Shown: in pieces, positions 9,325 to 18,927 of the stretch
Position numbering within the stretch: position 1 is the first letter of the stretch
How the letters are laid out: the number at the start of each line of letters is the position of its first letter
Assembly: GCA_020722575.1 (NCBI GenBank)
Contig: DYKN01000016.1
Coordinates: 1 to 64,000 of the forward strand
DNA length: 64,000 nt
Source: Rikenella microfusus
GTDB taxonomy: Bacteria > Bacteroidota > Bacteroidia > Bacteroidales > VadinHA17
Reading direction: 5' to 3'
Translations under genes and position numbers: made by a program
Notes under the pieces: model-generated
Database searches by the model: none
What the model was told of the DNA's origin: nothing
The model's input: the letters and a program-made list of their open reading frames with translations, nothing else

Positions 9325-10290
9325 TTAAAAATATCTTGGATTAGTTGCAGATACCTTATATCCCAGTTCATATCTTAATACAACTTCATGAGAACCTTTT
9401 GAATAAGTACCCAGACTTCCGGAAGGGTAATCGTATGAATACCCGAACATTAGCTGTGGCGTTATTTGAAATTGAATTATCCCCACAATAACTTCCTCAT
9501 GAGTACGCCATGATGCACCAAGCCACAAAAAGTCAAAGAATATGAAATTTCCGTTAAGGTCGAACCGTATGTTGTTTTTCGCATTTTGTTTCTGTACCGG
9601 ATAATCAATTAGAAAAGAAGGTTTAAACCTGAATGCTCTGGAAAATGAAATCAATGCACCTGCAGTAGCAACAATGTCAAAATCGGTAAAAGTATCAAAG
9701 CTAACTTCGCCCGAACTGCTTTTGAGATAGCTCAGGAATGAAGGGACAGCCGCTCCCGCAAAAAAGTTTTTACCGGTAAATAGTATTCCTGCACCCACGT
9801 TTGGCAGTAAGTAAGGTTTGTCATTCGTCATGAATACCGGGTCGCCGGGGTTAATAAGTCGTATTCCTGTATAATCGGTATTTGACATGTCGAAACCTGC
9901 TCTCAGCCCCATAGAAAGCCGGCTTTTGTTAATCATTATATGATAGGCATAGTCAGCATATGCACTTGTGGCACGGGTAAATCCATATTTAAAAAATTGT
10001 CCCGAAACTCCGAGTCCGATTTTATTATTTTTCAACAGGGTTTGTAACGATGCTGTCTGAAAAACAGGAGCCCCCTCAATACCAAACCATTGCATTCGCC
10101 CGGAAAGAAAGAAACTCAACGCTTCTCTTGTGCCAGCATAGGCAGGATTAATAACCAGACCATTATGAAGGTACTGGCTGTATACAGGATACATCAGGCT
10201 GATACGTGTCATACCCTGTACATCCTCCTGTCCATGGAGATTAATCAAAGAAACTGCTGCCAGAAATATTTTAATCAGAACTTTCTTCAC
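9325..10290 (-). CDS. PorP/SprF family T9SS outer-membrane protein
   Basis: This is a 321-residue outer-membrane beta-barrel of the PorP/SprF family. After a signal peptide (about 1-20) comes the family hallmark NPAYAGTREALSFFLSGR near residues 47-64, then alternating amphipathic strands to a C-terminal aromatic residue. In Bacteroidota such proteins are encoded next to large T9SS type B cargo proteins and anchor or export them; SprF for SprB is the known example. Here the cargo gene is 15 bases upstream on the same strand. The start is GTG at 10290, since no ATG exists before the signal sequence. It is a dedicated partner of the cargo by context, and not necessarily the core PorP of the secretion machine. 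Confidence 0.88.
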   Translation of the reverse strand: MKKVLIKIFLAAVSLINLHGQEDVQGMTRISLMYPVYSQYLHNGLVINPAYAGTREALSFFLSGRMQWFGIEGAPVFQTASLQTLLKNNKIGLGVSGQFFKYGFTRATSAYADYAYHIMINKSRLSMGLRAGFDMSNTDYTGIRLINPGDPVFMTNDKPYLLPNVGAGILFTGKNFFAGAAVPSFLSYLKSSSGEVSFDTFTDFDIVATAGALISFSRAFRFKPSFLIDYPVQKQNAKNNIRFDLNGNFIFFDFLWLGASWRTHEEVIVGIIQFQITPQLMFGYSYDYPSGSLGTYSKGSHEVVLRYELGYKVSATNPRYF

Positions 10291-10305
10291 CCCGTTAAAT
10301 TAAAA

Positions 10306-13300
10306 TTAATTCATATTATATCTTTTCAGAATAACAAATCCGCTTTTTTTGAATACTTTATCATTTCGTTTCGATTTAATAGTCAGAAAGTAATAATATG
10401 TTCCTTCGGGCAGCGGTGTATTACCACTATTCCCTGTCCAATTCTCCCATGTCCTCCCTCCGATATTTGTTGTGTAAAAGACCTCTGTTCCGGCACTGTT
10501 AAGAATTCGCAATGAGCACTCACTGTAATTAAGATCGAGGCCCTGAATTTCAAATACATCATTAATCCCGTCATTATTGGGTGAAAAACCTTCAGGAATA
10601 ACAAGTTCATGAACATTTATTATCATTTCATCTCTCGATTCGCACAGACCATTCACAATTTTCCACTCAAATTTGTTTTGTCCTAAAGAGAGGTTAATAA
10701 CTATTGAGTCATTTATAATTTCAGCCGTTCCCGATAATACGCTCCATGAACCTGAACCGGCTACAGGTCTGGATGCATGGAGTGTATCTACAAGATCGAA
10801 TGAGTAAAGGTCGCGGTCAGGTCCGGTATCGGCTAAGCCGGTACGTTTATAAAATATTATATCAACTGAATCCTTGCTGGTGCATGTCCAGTTAGTTTCC
10901 TCCCAGTAGAATCTCTTTGTAACAACATCCGGAATATTAACTGAATCAATTGCAACTGTCATAGACGGACCAGGAGGTGAGATACTTACAACATCTGCAG
11001 GCAGGGTCCACAAACCTGAGCCAACGCTGGGTATGGCATTTAGTGTATATACTGGCCCGCAAACAGCATCATCAGGTCCGGCATTTGCAACCGGTGTCCG
11101 GTATACTGTTATTTTTCGCGAGCCGGAAAGTGAAGTAGCATTGCAGCCATTGTTGTCGGTCAGGTTGGCAAGTGAATAATTATAAACCTCAACAGTACCA
11201 GAAGGTATTTTATTTAAAGAAATGGAAAAATCAGGCGTAGTGATATTGTCAACTGCTATCTGTGTACTGTTTTCGTTGTAAACAAGACTCATTGGAAAAG
11301 CACCTGTTAACGTTAGTTTTAACTGAACCGGTACTCCGCTGCAGATGGAAGTATCGGTTGTTGATACTATCGAGCCTGTAGGTAGTGGATTAATACTAAT
11401 ATTTATAATATTTGATGTATCAATACAACAGTCGGCAGGTCCTGAAAAGATTACCCTGCTGAAGAAAACTGGATTGGCAAGCGGAGGTGGAGTATAATTC
11501 TGCTCGTTATTTGTTCCTGAAGCAGGAGCCCATGTTGTACCGTCGGTACTTTGTATCCACTGCCATGTTGGTGTACCTCCTGCACCTCCTGTAAGTGGTG
11601 TACCGGAAATCACCGGTGATGAGTTAAAACAGACAGCGCTTCTGTCGGGTGTGATAACATTGTTGGTTATTGACGGTAAAACTGTTACCTGAATTAAAGG
11701 GCTTATGTCACTGCACATTCCTGAAGTAACCACTCTCCTGAAATAATATATAACAGGTAATGTTGTTGCATTGTCAAGGGAGGACGACTGATAATCTTTA
11801 CCGTTTGCTCCTGGTATAGAAGAATAGCCTGTTGTTTCATTAAGTGATGATTGCCATTGAAAAGCATAATCGCCTAAAATATCTGTACCACCAGTGGGAG
11901 TTGAACCTGTAAAGAGTCGGGGTGTGGCTCCACTACATATTGTAGTATCAGAAAGACCTGATAGCAAACTTATGGTGTTACCGGATATAGGTTTATGCAC
12001 ATTTATAACAATGACATTGCTTGTATCGCTGCACGCTGAGGAAGTTACTATTCTTCTGAACCATGTTGTATCAGTAAGGGCAGCAGGTGAATAGTTTTGC
12101 TGGTTGACAGGGTTTGGTCCAGCTGCAGTTGACCATGAAGAGGAAACTGTTTTTTGCTGCCACAGGTAATTGTATGTGCCGTTTCCATTTACGGGCACGA
12201 CACCTGTCAATAGAGCAGGGAAAGTTCCGGAGCAAACAGTCTGGTCAGCTGAAATGATGTTATTTCCAATAACCGGCCATGCAGTAAGTTTTACCGCAGG
12301 ACTATTGCTGACACACACATCATTGCTTCCGGAATAAACAACTCTTCTGAAAAACTGAGTGCCAGGAAATGCTGAAGAAGACTCGACCGGATCATATCCT
12401 GAATTATTGACAATACCTTCTGCCGTTAACCAATTACTTCCATCGTAACTGCTTTCCCATCTGTAACGGTAGAAACCATCGCCTCCTTCCAGCGTCGGCG
12501 GTGTTGTTGCACTAAGATTTGTAAAAACCATCCCATAACATATCTCCTCATCAGGGGAAACAATGACATTATTTTTAATTGTATCAAGAACGGTAATTTT
12601 CACAATTGCTGATGAATCGACACATCTTCCTGAAATAACGGTACGGCGGTACCATGAAGTAACAGTTAGTGCCGGTGGGGGAGTGTAACTTTCATTATTA
12701 TAGGTATTAACAGGAAGGATATAGTTTATGCTATCGGTACTTACCTGCCAGCGGAATGAATATATTCCATTGCCATCCTGTAGTGTTGCCATTGAATTAA
12801 ATGCAGGAGGATCCTGTGCAAAGCATATTGTATCAGATGTACCTATGATATTATTTTTAATAAAAGGCTGAACTATAATCTGTACAGGTTTGCTTACGTC
12901 TTCCAGCTGGATTGGAGTTGAGGAATCTCTGATAATACGGCGGAACCAGACAGTATTTGTTTCAATAACTGTTGGTGTATAATTGATATAAGATGGACCT
13001 GTGCCGCTTACAACAGTTGTCCATGTGCTCAGGTCATAGCTTTTTTCCCAGATATATGTATAAGGTTCTATTCCTCCCACAGGTGTGGTTCCTGTAATTA
13101 ATGGTGGCAGCATGTTTGAGCAAACTGAATCGATTTGGTCTCCTGTTACTGAAGATCTTATTGAGTTAAAAAGGAACCCGTTAAGAGTAGCTTTGAAGCC
13201 TGTTTTTTTAGTACCATCCTGGCCAGGTTCTGCTATTGGTGCATCGCTGACACCTGCTGCACCTCCGGAATAAATTCCTGTGATATTAGCTGGTATATCT

Positions 13301-14517
13301 GTGCTAACCCAGAGCAAGCCACCGCCGCCACCACCACCTTCGCCACCTATCAGACCTATTCTGTCGCCACCTTTGCCACCCGGGACATACAATGATAAGG
13401 ATGTTAGGCCATAGTTTTTAACAGAGAGGGCTATTGACCCGCCTGCTCCACCTCCACCTGCACCTGCATCACCTGAGGCATTACCCCCGGGCGCTCCTGA
13501 AGCTTTTATATGACCTCCATTACCTATTAAAGAATCGGCTACAATTATTACAATGCCTCCGCCATTACCACCAGGGCCTGATGTTCCCCCCGATGAAGCA
13601 TTGGTTGAAGCACCTCCGCCGCCACCCATAAATATTCTGTCATTAAGAGCAGGATGATCAGCTTTAAAGCCGCCACTGCCTCCCTCTCTTGGTGCCAAAC
13701 AATCAGAATCTTCATTTCCTCCTACGCCTCCATTGCCCATATGTGAACCACCTCCACCACCTGAATACCTGCCATTACCACCCCCACCACCTGTGTAATT
13801 AGGGCCGAAACCTTTTACATAATCCGGAATTAGCGGATTCTCATACTCTGTGTAATTTGCAATGCCTTCCCCTTTAAATCCAGCATTTGTAAACAGCCGG
13901 CTATAATATTCGCTGCCATAAGCAACTTCATCTGTGGCCCTGCAGATGCCGTCACCGATTGTATCCTTTCCCCCGTTAAAACCTTTGCCGGTAACGTCAA
14001 TATCTGCGGAAAGTTTAAGCGTACGGCCTATTATCAATGCCAGAACCCCACCGGATTTATTTTCAGAATCCCAACCATCAACAGTAAGAGGGCCTGTTAC
14101 TTCAACGCTGTTGTAAAAGGGGACCCTCACAATCTGAACATTTCCCCTCACATCGTAGTTATTAATAAGCTCATTCCTGAAAACAATCTCTTTTGTTGCA
14201 GTATTAACCGATTGAGTAATAAGGAATTCCCATAATCCGGGCTCTCCATATTTATTCTGCATCTGACCATACGAACCTGGATCAATCATAATCTGAACTC
14301 CCTGCACCTGAATAACCAGAACCGTGTCACCTCCCGAAATGCTGAATCCTGAAACATCATCCACAGTAACACGGTCGGCGCCAATTGCAACTACATGAGT
14401 GGAAGGCATTCCCAGATTACCAGAAAGATTTTTCTGTGCTGATACACTCAATACAATGAAAAACAGCTGAATTACTGCAATAAAAAATATAATATTACCT
14501 CTTATTCTATAAACCAT
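10306..14517 (-). CDS. giant T9SS type B cargo with gliding-motility C-terminal domain
   Basis: This 1403-residue protein is predicted to be exported and displayed on the cell surface. A signal peptide (1-27) is followed by an N-terminal beta domain to about 225. A strongly glycine-rich region (about 229-402) contains runs such as GGGGGNGRYSGGGGGSHMG. About six Ig/PKD-like repeats of 95-100 residues begin near 458, 551, 646, 748, 843 and 951. Each opens with an NNxI..S/D..C segment, ends with FFRRVV-like and CSDxS strands, and carries a cysteine pair. Further Ig-like folds lead to the C-terminal sorting domain at 1306-1403 (EGFSPNNDGINDVFEI), the gliding motility-associated / T9SS type B signal. 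PorP/SprF follows directly. By analogy with SprB-type proteins it may be an adhesin; that role is inferred. Confidence 0.88.
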   Translation of the reverse strand: MVYRIRGNIIFFIAVIQLFFIVLSVSAQKNLSGNLGMPSTHVVAIGADRVTVDDVSGFSISGGDTVLVIQVQGVQIMIDPGSYGQMQNKYGEPGLWEFLITQSVNTATKEIVFRNELINNYDVRGNVQIVRVPFYNSVEVTGPLTVDGWDSENKSGGVLALIIGRTLKLSADIDVTGKGFNGGKDTIGDGICRATDEVAYGSEYYSRLFTNAGFKGEGIANYTEYENPLIPDYVKGFGPNYTGGGGGNGRYSGGGGGSHMGNGGVGGNEDSDCLAPREGGSGGFKADHPALNDRIFMGGGGGASTNASSGGTSGPGGNGGGIVIIVADSLIGNGGHIKASGAPGGNASGDAGAGGGGAGGSIALSVKNYGLTSLSLYVPGGKGGDRIGLIGGEGGGGGGGLLWVSTDIPANITGIYSGGAAGVSDAPIAEPGQDGTKKTGFKATLNGFLFNSIRSSVTGDQIDSVCSNMLPPLITGTTPVGGIEPYTYIWEKSYDLSTWTTVVSGTGPSYINYTPTVIETNTVWFRRIIRDSSTPIQLEDVSKPVQIIVQPFIKNNIIGTSDTICFAQDPPAFNSMATLQDGNGIYSFRWQVSTDSINYILPVNTYNNESYTPPPALTVTSWYRRTVISGRCVDSSAIVKITVLDTIKNNVIVSPDEEICYGMVFTNLSATTPPTLEGGDGFYRYRWESSYDGSNWLTAEGIVNNSGYDPVESSSAFPGTQFFRRVVYSGSNDVCVSNSPAVKLTAWPVIGNNIISADQTVCSGTFPALLTGVVPVNGNGTYNYLWQQKTVSSSWSTAAGPNPVNQQNYSPAALTDTTWFRRIVTSSACSDTSNVIVINVHKPISGNTISLLSGLSDTTICSGATPRLFTGSTPTGGTDILGDYAFQWQSSLNETTGYSSIPGANGKDYQSSSLDNATTLPVIYYFRRVVTSGMCSDISPLIQVTVLPSITNNVITPDRSAVCFNSSPVISGTPLTGGAGGTPTWQWIQSTDGTTWAPASGTNNEQNYTPPPLANPVFFSRVIFSGPADCCIDTSNIINISINPLPTGSIVSTTDTSICSGVPVQLKLTLTGAFPMSLVYNENSTQIAVDNITTPDFSISLNKIPSGTVEVYNYSLANLTDNNGCNATSLSGSRKITVYRTPVANAGPDDAVCGPVYTLNAIPSVGSGLWTLPADVVSISPPGPSMTVAIDSVNIPDVVTKRFYWEETNWTCTSKDSVDIIFYKRTGLADTGPDRDLYSFDLVDTLHASRPVAGSGSWSVLSGTAEIINDSIVINLSLGQNKFEWKIVNGLCESRDEMIINVHELVIPEGFSPNNDGINDVFEIQGLDLNYSECSLRILNSAGTEVFYTTNIGGRTWENWTGNSGNTPLPEGTYYYFLTIKSKRNDKVFKKSGFVILKRYNMN

Positions 14518-14583
14518 CAGGTAATTTTCTGAGGCCTAATATAGCTAATTTATTTAAAAATTTTCAAAAACTAAATCGAAGCA

Positions 14584-17500
14584 TCAAAGCTCCTTTAACC
14601 TTTCTACGGTAAAATTTACAGGAAGTTCCACGAAAAAGACAGATCCTTTATCTTTTTCAGAGTCGAACCATACTCTTCCTCCTGCTATCTCAACGTAACG
14701 TTTAACAATAGATAATCCCAACCCCATACCCGATGATTTTGTTGTAAAATTGGGTGTAAACAGTTTTGATTTGAGCTCATCGGGAATTCCAGTTCCATTA
14801 TCCTCTACTGAAACCTGAACTTTGTCTCCTTTTAGTTCCAGATTTATTTTTATTAATCCTTTTCTTCCTGGAGGTATTGATTGTATCGCATTTTTGATAA
14901 TGTTTGAAAAAATACTGTTCAAATGTTCCTTATCGGCTAACACAACAACCCTGCAATTTGTTGGCCAGTTTACCCTGAAAGAAATATTTTCCGATTCTTT
15001 GAAAAGTTCGAGAGTTGTTTTGATATGTTCAATCAGGTCAATATTAACCGGGTTAGCCGATGGCATTCTGGCAAATGATGAGAATGCTGAAGCAATTGAG
15101 GAAAGGGTATCAATGTATTCAATCTGATTTCTGGTAAATTTTTCAAGTCTTTTCTCAAACCCCGGAGTGCCATCTTTCCATGATTTATATAGTTGCTGTA
15201 TATTGAGTTTCATTGGCGTTAAAGGGTTTTTTATTTCATGAGCCACCTGTTTTGCCATTTCCCTCCATGCATACTCTCTTTCAGAATCAGCTAACCTGCG
15301 GGCACTTTCCTGCAATTCGTCAACCATCCTGTTATATTGTTCAACCATTTCGCCTATTTCATCATGACCTTTATATTCCAGGTGTTCGCTTTTTTTCCCG
15401 AGCTGTACCGAAGCAAGCCCTTCACTCAGCATCCTTAGCGGTGCAGTCAACTTCCTGCTGATAAGAATAGCAATTATAGTCGTAAAAATTATTATCAGAA
15501 GTGTAAAGTTTGCCACAGCAATAATCACATTCGAAATTTGCCTTGTAAGAACACTCTGCATTCTGAAGTAGGGAAGATTAAGATAGGCCAGCAGACGTCC
15601 CTCCTCATTATAGAAAGGAACATATGCTGAAACAAATTCAAGAGAGACAATCCTCTCACGCTGAATATATTCACTCTTGGTAAGGTTTTCGAGATTAATG
15701 AATGCATCCATGTTAAGGCGACGGCTTGTTAAATTGCGGTAGAAAACCTCAGGCCGGGAGGTTGCCATTAAATAACCGTTTCTGTCAAAAAGATTAATAT
15801 CAGTATTGAAAATATTTGATAATCTGATAAGAAATTCATTAAGCGACGGGCTGTCAATGCTTCGCCAGTCAGTTCCAAGATCTGGTTCAGAAGATAAAGT
15901 ATTTTGAAGCTCAGAATATATTGACCCTATTTTTTCCTTGATATTCTCAAGATGCCTCTCCTTATACTGATTGACACTGAAAAATGCTACAATCACCCCT
16001 ACCGGTACAAATGAACCAAGCAGAATCGCAATAAAAGAAATCTGAAGTTTCTGCCTGAAATTCAGATAAAGCAAACTCTTCCATTTAATTCGTCTGACAA
16101 TCAGAATTGCCAGGTTAATCACAATCAATGTAAATGCAAAAATATATGCAAAAGATATCAGAATATCAGTAAATGAGATTGTTCTATTGCTTATTATTAC
16201 TGTGACGTTACCACTTCGGTATAGAACATGTTTATATCCTTCGCTGTTGAAAACTCTGAAATCCATTTCCCTTTCAATATAAGAATTGTCAGATTTATCA
16301 TAGGGAAAGTTTCCAGTTCTTACTACAAGAAAACCATTTATGTATTTAGCAAATGAATAATATTTCAGCCCGGTATAGCCATGATATCTCCTGTCAAGCA
16401 ATAATTCAGGATATCCTTCCTGATAAGAATCAATATCATTGTATAATTCAATAAAGAGTCCCTTTTGTGCATTATTACCCGTATTGTAAAAAATCTGTCC
16501 GAGATAATATGACCTTCCTCCCTGCTCTTCAAGGAAGTAGAAACCTGTTCCGGTAATCATCTGACCGAATCTTTCTATTCTTTCCCTGAAAAAGTTGAAA
16601 CAATTATCTAACATTTTTTCTTCAGAAGCTATCCATAGGGGTGAATCGTGTCGACATGAAACCACACTCAGGTTAAAGTTACCCCAGTATCCCTTAAAAT
16701 AAGTTTTCTGAAGGTAATAGGTAATTGTGTCAATATCATTTTGAGTGGTAAACTCCCGGCAAACCAGATCCCTTAGAATAGTATCAGAAGAAAGTTCCGG
16801 CCATATTGAAATCAGCAAATGTTCAGCTTCAGGATCGTGTTCTGTAGAATAAGTCACTGCCAGTACCTTTTTCTGTTCTATTGATTTTTCCTCAGAAAGT
16901 TTTATTACGTAATAAAGCACATAAATTCCGAAAAGGAAGGCAAAAACAAGAGTCAGGTTAAAAAGAATCAGATTTTTCCTGAGAGAGAGCCATATTGACA
17001 AAACAAAGACATAAAAAACTATTAATACTATTATATCGCAGCTATAATATATAAGAGAAAAAACAAACAGAGGTATCGATAATGCACATGATGTGAGGAA
17101 TATTTTATTTCCGGTAAAAGGCTGTGCTTCCTTAATTACTTTTATCAGAAAGAGTGCAGGCACTGATATCAGTAAAAGGATGGTAAAATAACCCGCAAGA
17201 GAAAACAATGAAAGTTCAAGTAGCCGGTATGGTTCAAAAACTATATTCGATTCAAAAACAAGTCCAGTGAAAATTTTATGGGCAACTACCATTAATAAAG
17301 CACCTGCCGAGAAAAGCAGCGTAAGTATGACTGTTTTGTTGATATTGTTTCCTCTGATTACTTCTTTCAAAGATATATCCCTGTAAAATATATAAGCAGT
17401 CAGAAATAGCATAATGCTCAGCAGCACAAGATGCCCCAGAGATGGAATTATCTTCCCGTATGAAAACAGATAGCCAGCAAAAATGCCAGTATCTGCAAAG

Positions 17501-18288
17501 ACATCAGGTAATCCAGCGAGAAGAATAATTATATAAAAGAGCAAAAAAGCAAAGAACACAAAAAGTATTGTTTGAAGATTCCTCTTCCCTTCAGCAGATA
17601 TTTTTCGGGCGAGTGTCAAAATTAGGGCATCAACAATGAAAAATAATATCAGCCAGCAACAGGCAGGGAAAAGGGTAAACCAGGAGGCCTGTTTTCTCTC
17701 AGGCCATTTGAGCGAGAAGAGTTTTTCGCCTTTAATATTATAAATATTAAATTTCCCATTATCTGAAAAAGAAATTTCTGTTCCTGCAGGTACTTTGAAT
17801 TCAGGTTCAAAACCATTTCTAACCAGGTCATTTTCAAAACCATAATCACTTCTTAATCTCAAAAGTGCAATCAGTTTTTCACGCCCCAATTGAACCTGCT
17901 TTGGTATAAACCATCCGTTATGGATAAATACCACAGGCTTTGAATACAATGAATCATTATAACCCAGTGGAACATCAAAACTATTATCTGTCCAGTGAAC
18001 AAGACGATCATCGAGATAATCAAGTATTGTAATCTTCTCCTCTGAAATGATCTTTTTAAGGCTGCTTTTCGAAATAGAACCAATTGGTTCTCCTTCCTCA
18101 AGGATGTTCTTAAGGCTTATCAGGCATTCTTCCGAAATTTTTTCCTTTGATGCAAGTATTCTGTTGAATCTCCTTGTACGTAACCGGTATTCAAAATCAC
18201 TGTTATACAAAGTTTCGGCAAGCAGCGAAACAATGATCATAACCACTGACAGTAGAAGCAATATCTTTATTTTCCGGTTGTTTTTCAT
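14584..18288 (-). CDS. large multi-pass membrane sensor histidine kinase, NtrY-like
   Basis: At 1234 residues this is an unusually long histidine kinase. The N-terminal two thirds hold one helix at 8-26, a loop domain to about 200, about ten membrane helices between 205 and 470, an extracytoplasmic domain (about 475-690), two more helices, a second sensor loop (about 775-920) and a helix leading into HAMP (943-997). The kinase core follows: phospho-acceptor His1017 in HEIKNPLTP, N-box Asn1133, G1 box DNGTGIP at 1163-1169, G2 box GMGLGLSIV at 1187-1195. The HEIKNPLTP box and HAMP resemble NtrY. No response regulator is adjacent. It starts 13 bases after rlmH and ends 66 bases before the cargo gene on the same strand. 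Confidence 0.88.
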   Translation of the reverse strand: MKNNRKIKILLLLSVVMIIVSLLAETLYNSDFEYRLRTRRFNRILASKEKISEECLISLKNILEEGEPIGSISKSSLKKIISEEKITILDYLDDRLVHWTDNSFDVPLGYNDSLYSKPVVFIHNGWFIPKQVQLGREKLIALLRLRSDYGFENDLVRNGFEPEFKVPAGTEISFSDNGKFNIYNIKGEKLFSLKWPERKQASWFTLFPACCWLILFFIVDALILTLARKISAEGKRNLQTILFVFFAFLLFYIIILLAGLPDVFADTGIFAGYLFSYGKIIPSLGHLVLLSIMLFLTAYIFYRDISLKEVIRGNNINKTVILTLLFSAGALLMVVAHKIFTGLVFESNIVFEPYRLLELSLFSLAGYFTILLLISVPALFLIKVIKEAQPFTGNKIFLTSCALSIPLFVFSLIYYSCDIIVLIVFYVFVLSIWLSLRKNLILFNLTLVFAFLFGIYVLYYVIKLSEEKSIEQKKVLAVTYSTEHDPEAEHLLISIWPELSSDTILRDLVCREFTTQNDIDTITYYLQKTYFKGYWGNFNLSVVSCRHDSPLWIASEEKMLDNCFNFFRERIERFGQMITGTGFYFLEEQGGRSYYLGQIFYNTGNNAQKGLFIELYNDIDSYQEGYPELLLDRRYHGYTGLKYYSFAKYINGFLVVRTGNFPYDKSDNSYIEREMDFRVFNSEGYKHVLYRSGNVTVIISNRTISFTDILISFAYIFAFTLIVINLAILIVRRIKWKSLLYLNFRQKLQISFIAILLGSFVPVGVIVAFFSVNQYKERHLENIKEKIGSIYSELQNTLSSEPDLGTDWRSIDSPSLNEFLIRLSNIFNTDINLFDRNGYLMATSRPEVFYRNLTSRRLNMDAFINLENLTKSEYIQRERIVSLEFVSAYVPFYNEEGRLLAYLNLPYFRMQSVLTRQISNVIIAVANFTLLIIIFTTIIAILISRKLTAPLRMLSEGLASVQLGKKSEHLEYKGHDEIGEMVEQYNRMVDELQESARRLADSEREYAWREMAKQVAHEIKNPLTPMKLNIQQLYKSWKDGTPGFEKRLEKFTRNQIEYIDTLSSIASAFSSFARMPSANPVNIDLIEHIKTTLELFKESENISFRVNWPTNCRVVVLADKEHLNSIFSNIIKNAIQSIPPGRKGLIKINLELKGDKVQVSVEDNGTGIPDELKSKLFTPNFTTKSSGMGLGLSIVKRYVEIAGGRVWFDSEKDKGSVFFVELPVNFTVERLKEL

Positions 18289-18301
18289 TTCAAAACTAAA
18301 A

Positions 18302-18775
18302 TCATGAATGATGATATGGAATACCTTTTATTATAGTCAAAACTCTGTACAACTGTTCCATAAACAATAAACGTACCATCTGATGAGAGAATGTCATATC
18401 CGAAAGAGAAAGCTTGTAATCGGCCCTGCTGTGCACATCATCCGATACACCCCATGCCCCTCCTATTATAAAAACCAACCTCTTCTTTTGAAGCATAAGA
18501 AACTTTTCAAGCTCACTTGCAAATTCAATCGTACCCAGCCTTTTCCCATTCCTGTGAAGAAGTATAACAAAATCATCCCTGCCGATATTTTGAAGCAATA
18601 ACTTACCTTCCCTGAGTACCTGTTCAGAAACAGGCATATTCTTTGTGTTTTTCAATTCAGAAACAGTAATTATCTCAAAACCTGTCAGTTTCCCGATTCT
18701 TTCAGAATAATCTGCAATTCCTGATGAGATATACTTCTCGGTTGTTTTCCCCATTTGCAGCAGAACAATCTTCAT
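18302..18775 (-). CDS. rlmH: 23S rRNA (pseudouridine1915-N3)-methyltransferase RlmH
   Basis: RlmH is a 157-residue SPOUT-fold methyltransferase that modifies pseudouridine 1915 in helix 69 of 23S rRNA. The trefoil-knot SAM-binding motif is visible as FIIGGAWGVSDDV, followed by LSDMTFSHQMVRLLFMEQLYR and the C-terminal KGIPYHH tail that is nearly invariant in the family. The length is normal. It is divergent from the DUF4783 gene and lies just upstream of the giant histidine kinase (13-base gap), so the two are probably on one message; that pairing has no obvious functional logic. Confidence 0.96.
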   Translation of the reverse strand: MKIVLLQMGKTTEKYISSGIADYSERIGKLTGFEIITVSELKNTKNMPVSEQVLREGKLLLQNIGRDDFVILLHRNGKRLGTIEFASELEKFLMLQKKRLVFIIGGAWGVSDDVHSRADYKLSLSDMTFSHQMVRLLFMEQLYRVLTIIKGIPYHHS

Positions 18776-18807
18776 AAATTACAATTACATGTTTTTTGCA
18801 GTGAAAA

Positions 18808-18815
18808 CAAAATTA
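18808..18815 (-). promoter_or_regulatory. candidate -7 element for rlmH
   Basis: On the minus strand this reads TAATTTTG, matching TAnnTTTG. It lies 33 bases upstream of the rlmH ATG. No clear TTTG was found at the -33 position. Confidence 0.35.
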
Positions 18816-18877
18816 GCAATTATAATGTGCCATTTGCTATTTTATGTGTTTTAACCTGTTTTAATCAAGTATTTTTT

Positions 18878-18885
18878 TAAATTTG
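18878..18885 (+). promoter_or_regulatory. candidate -7 element for the DUF4783-nadC pair
   Basis: TAAATTTG exactly matches the Bacteroidota -7 consensus, 42 bases before the DUF4783 ATG. The -33 position holds only a weak T-rich match. Confidence 0.45.
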
Positions 18886-18927
18886 CAATGAATTGACACT
18901 AACTTGAAAATCGAAAGATTTCCTGAC

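Noticed and set aside
10306..14517. Glycine-rich region as low-complexity non-coding DNA or a frameshift artefact
   Set aside because: The frame is continuous from signal peptide to the T9SS sorting domain and the repeats on both sides keep the same frame.
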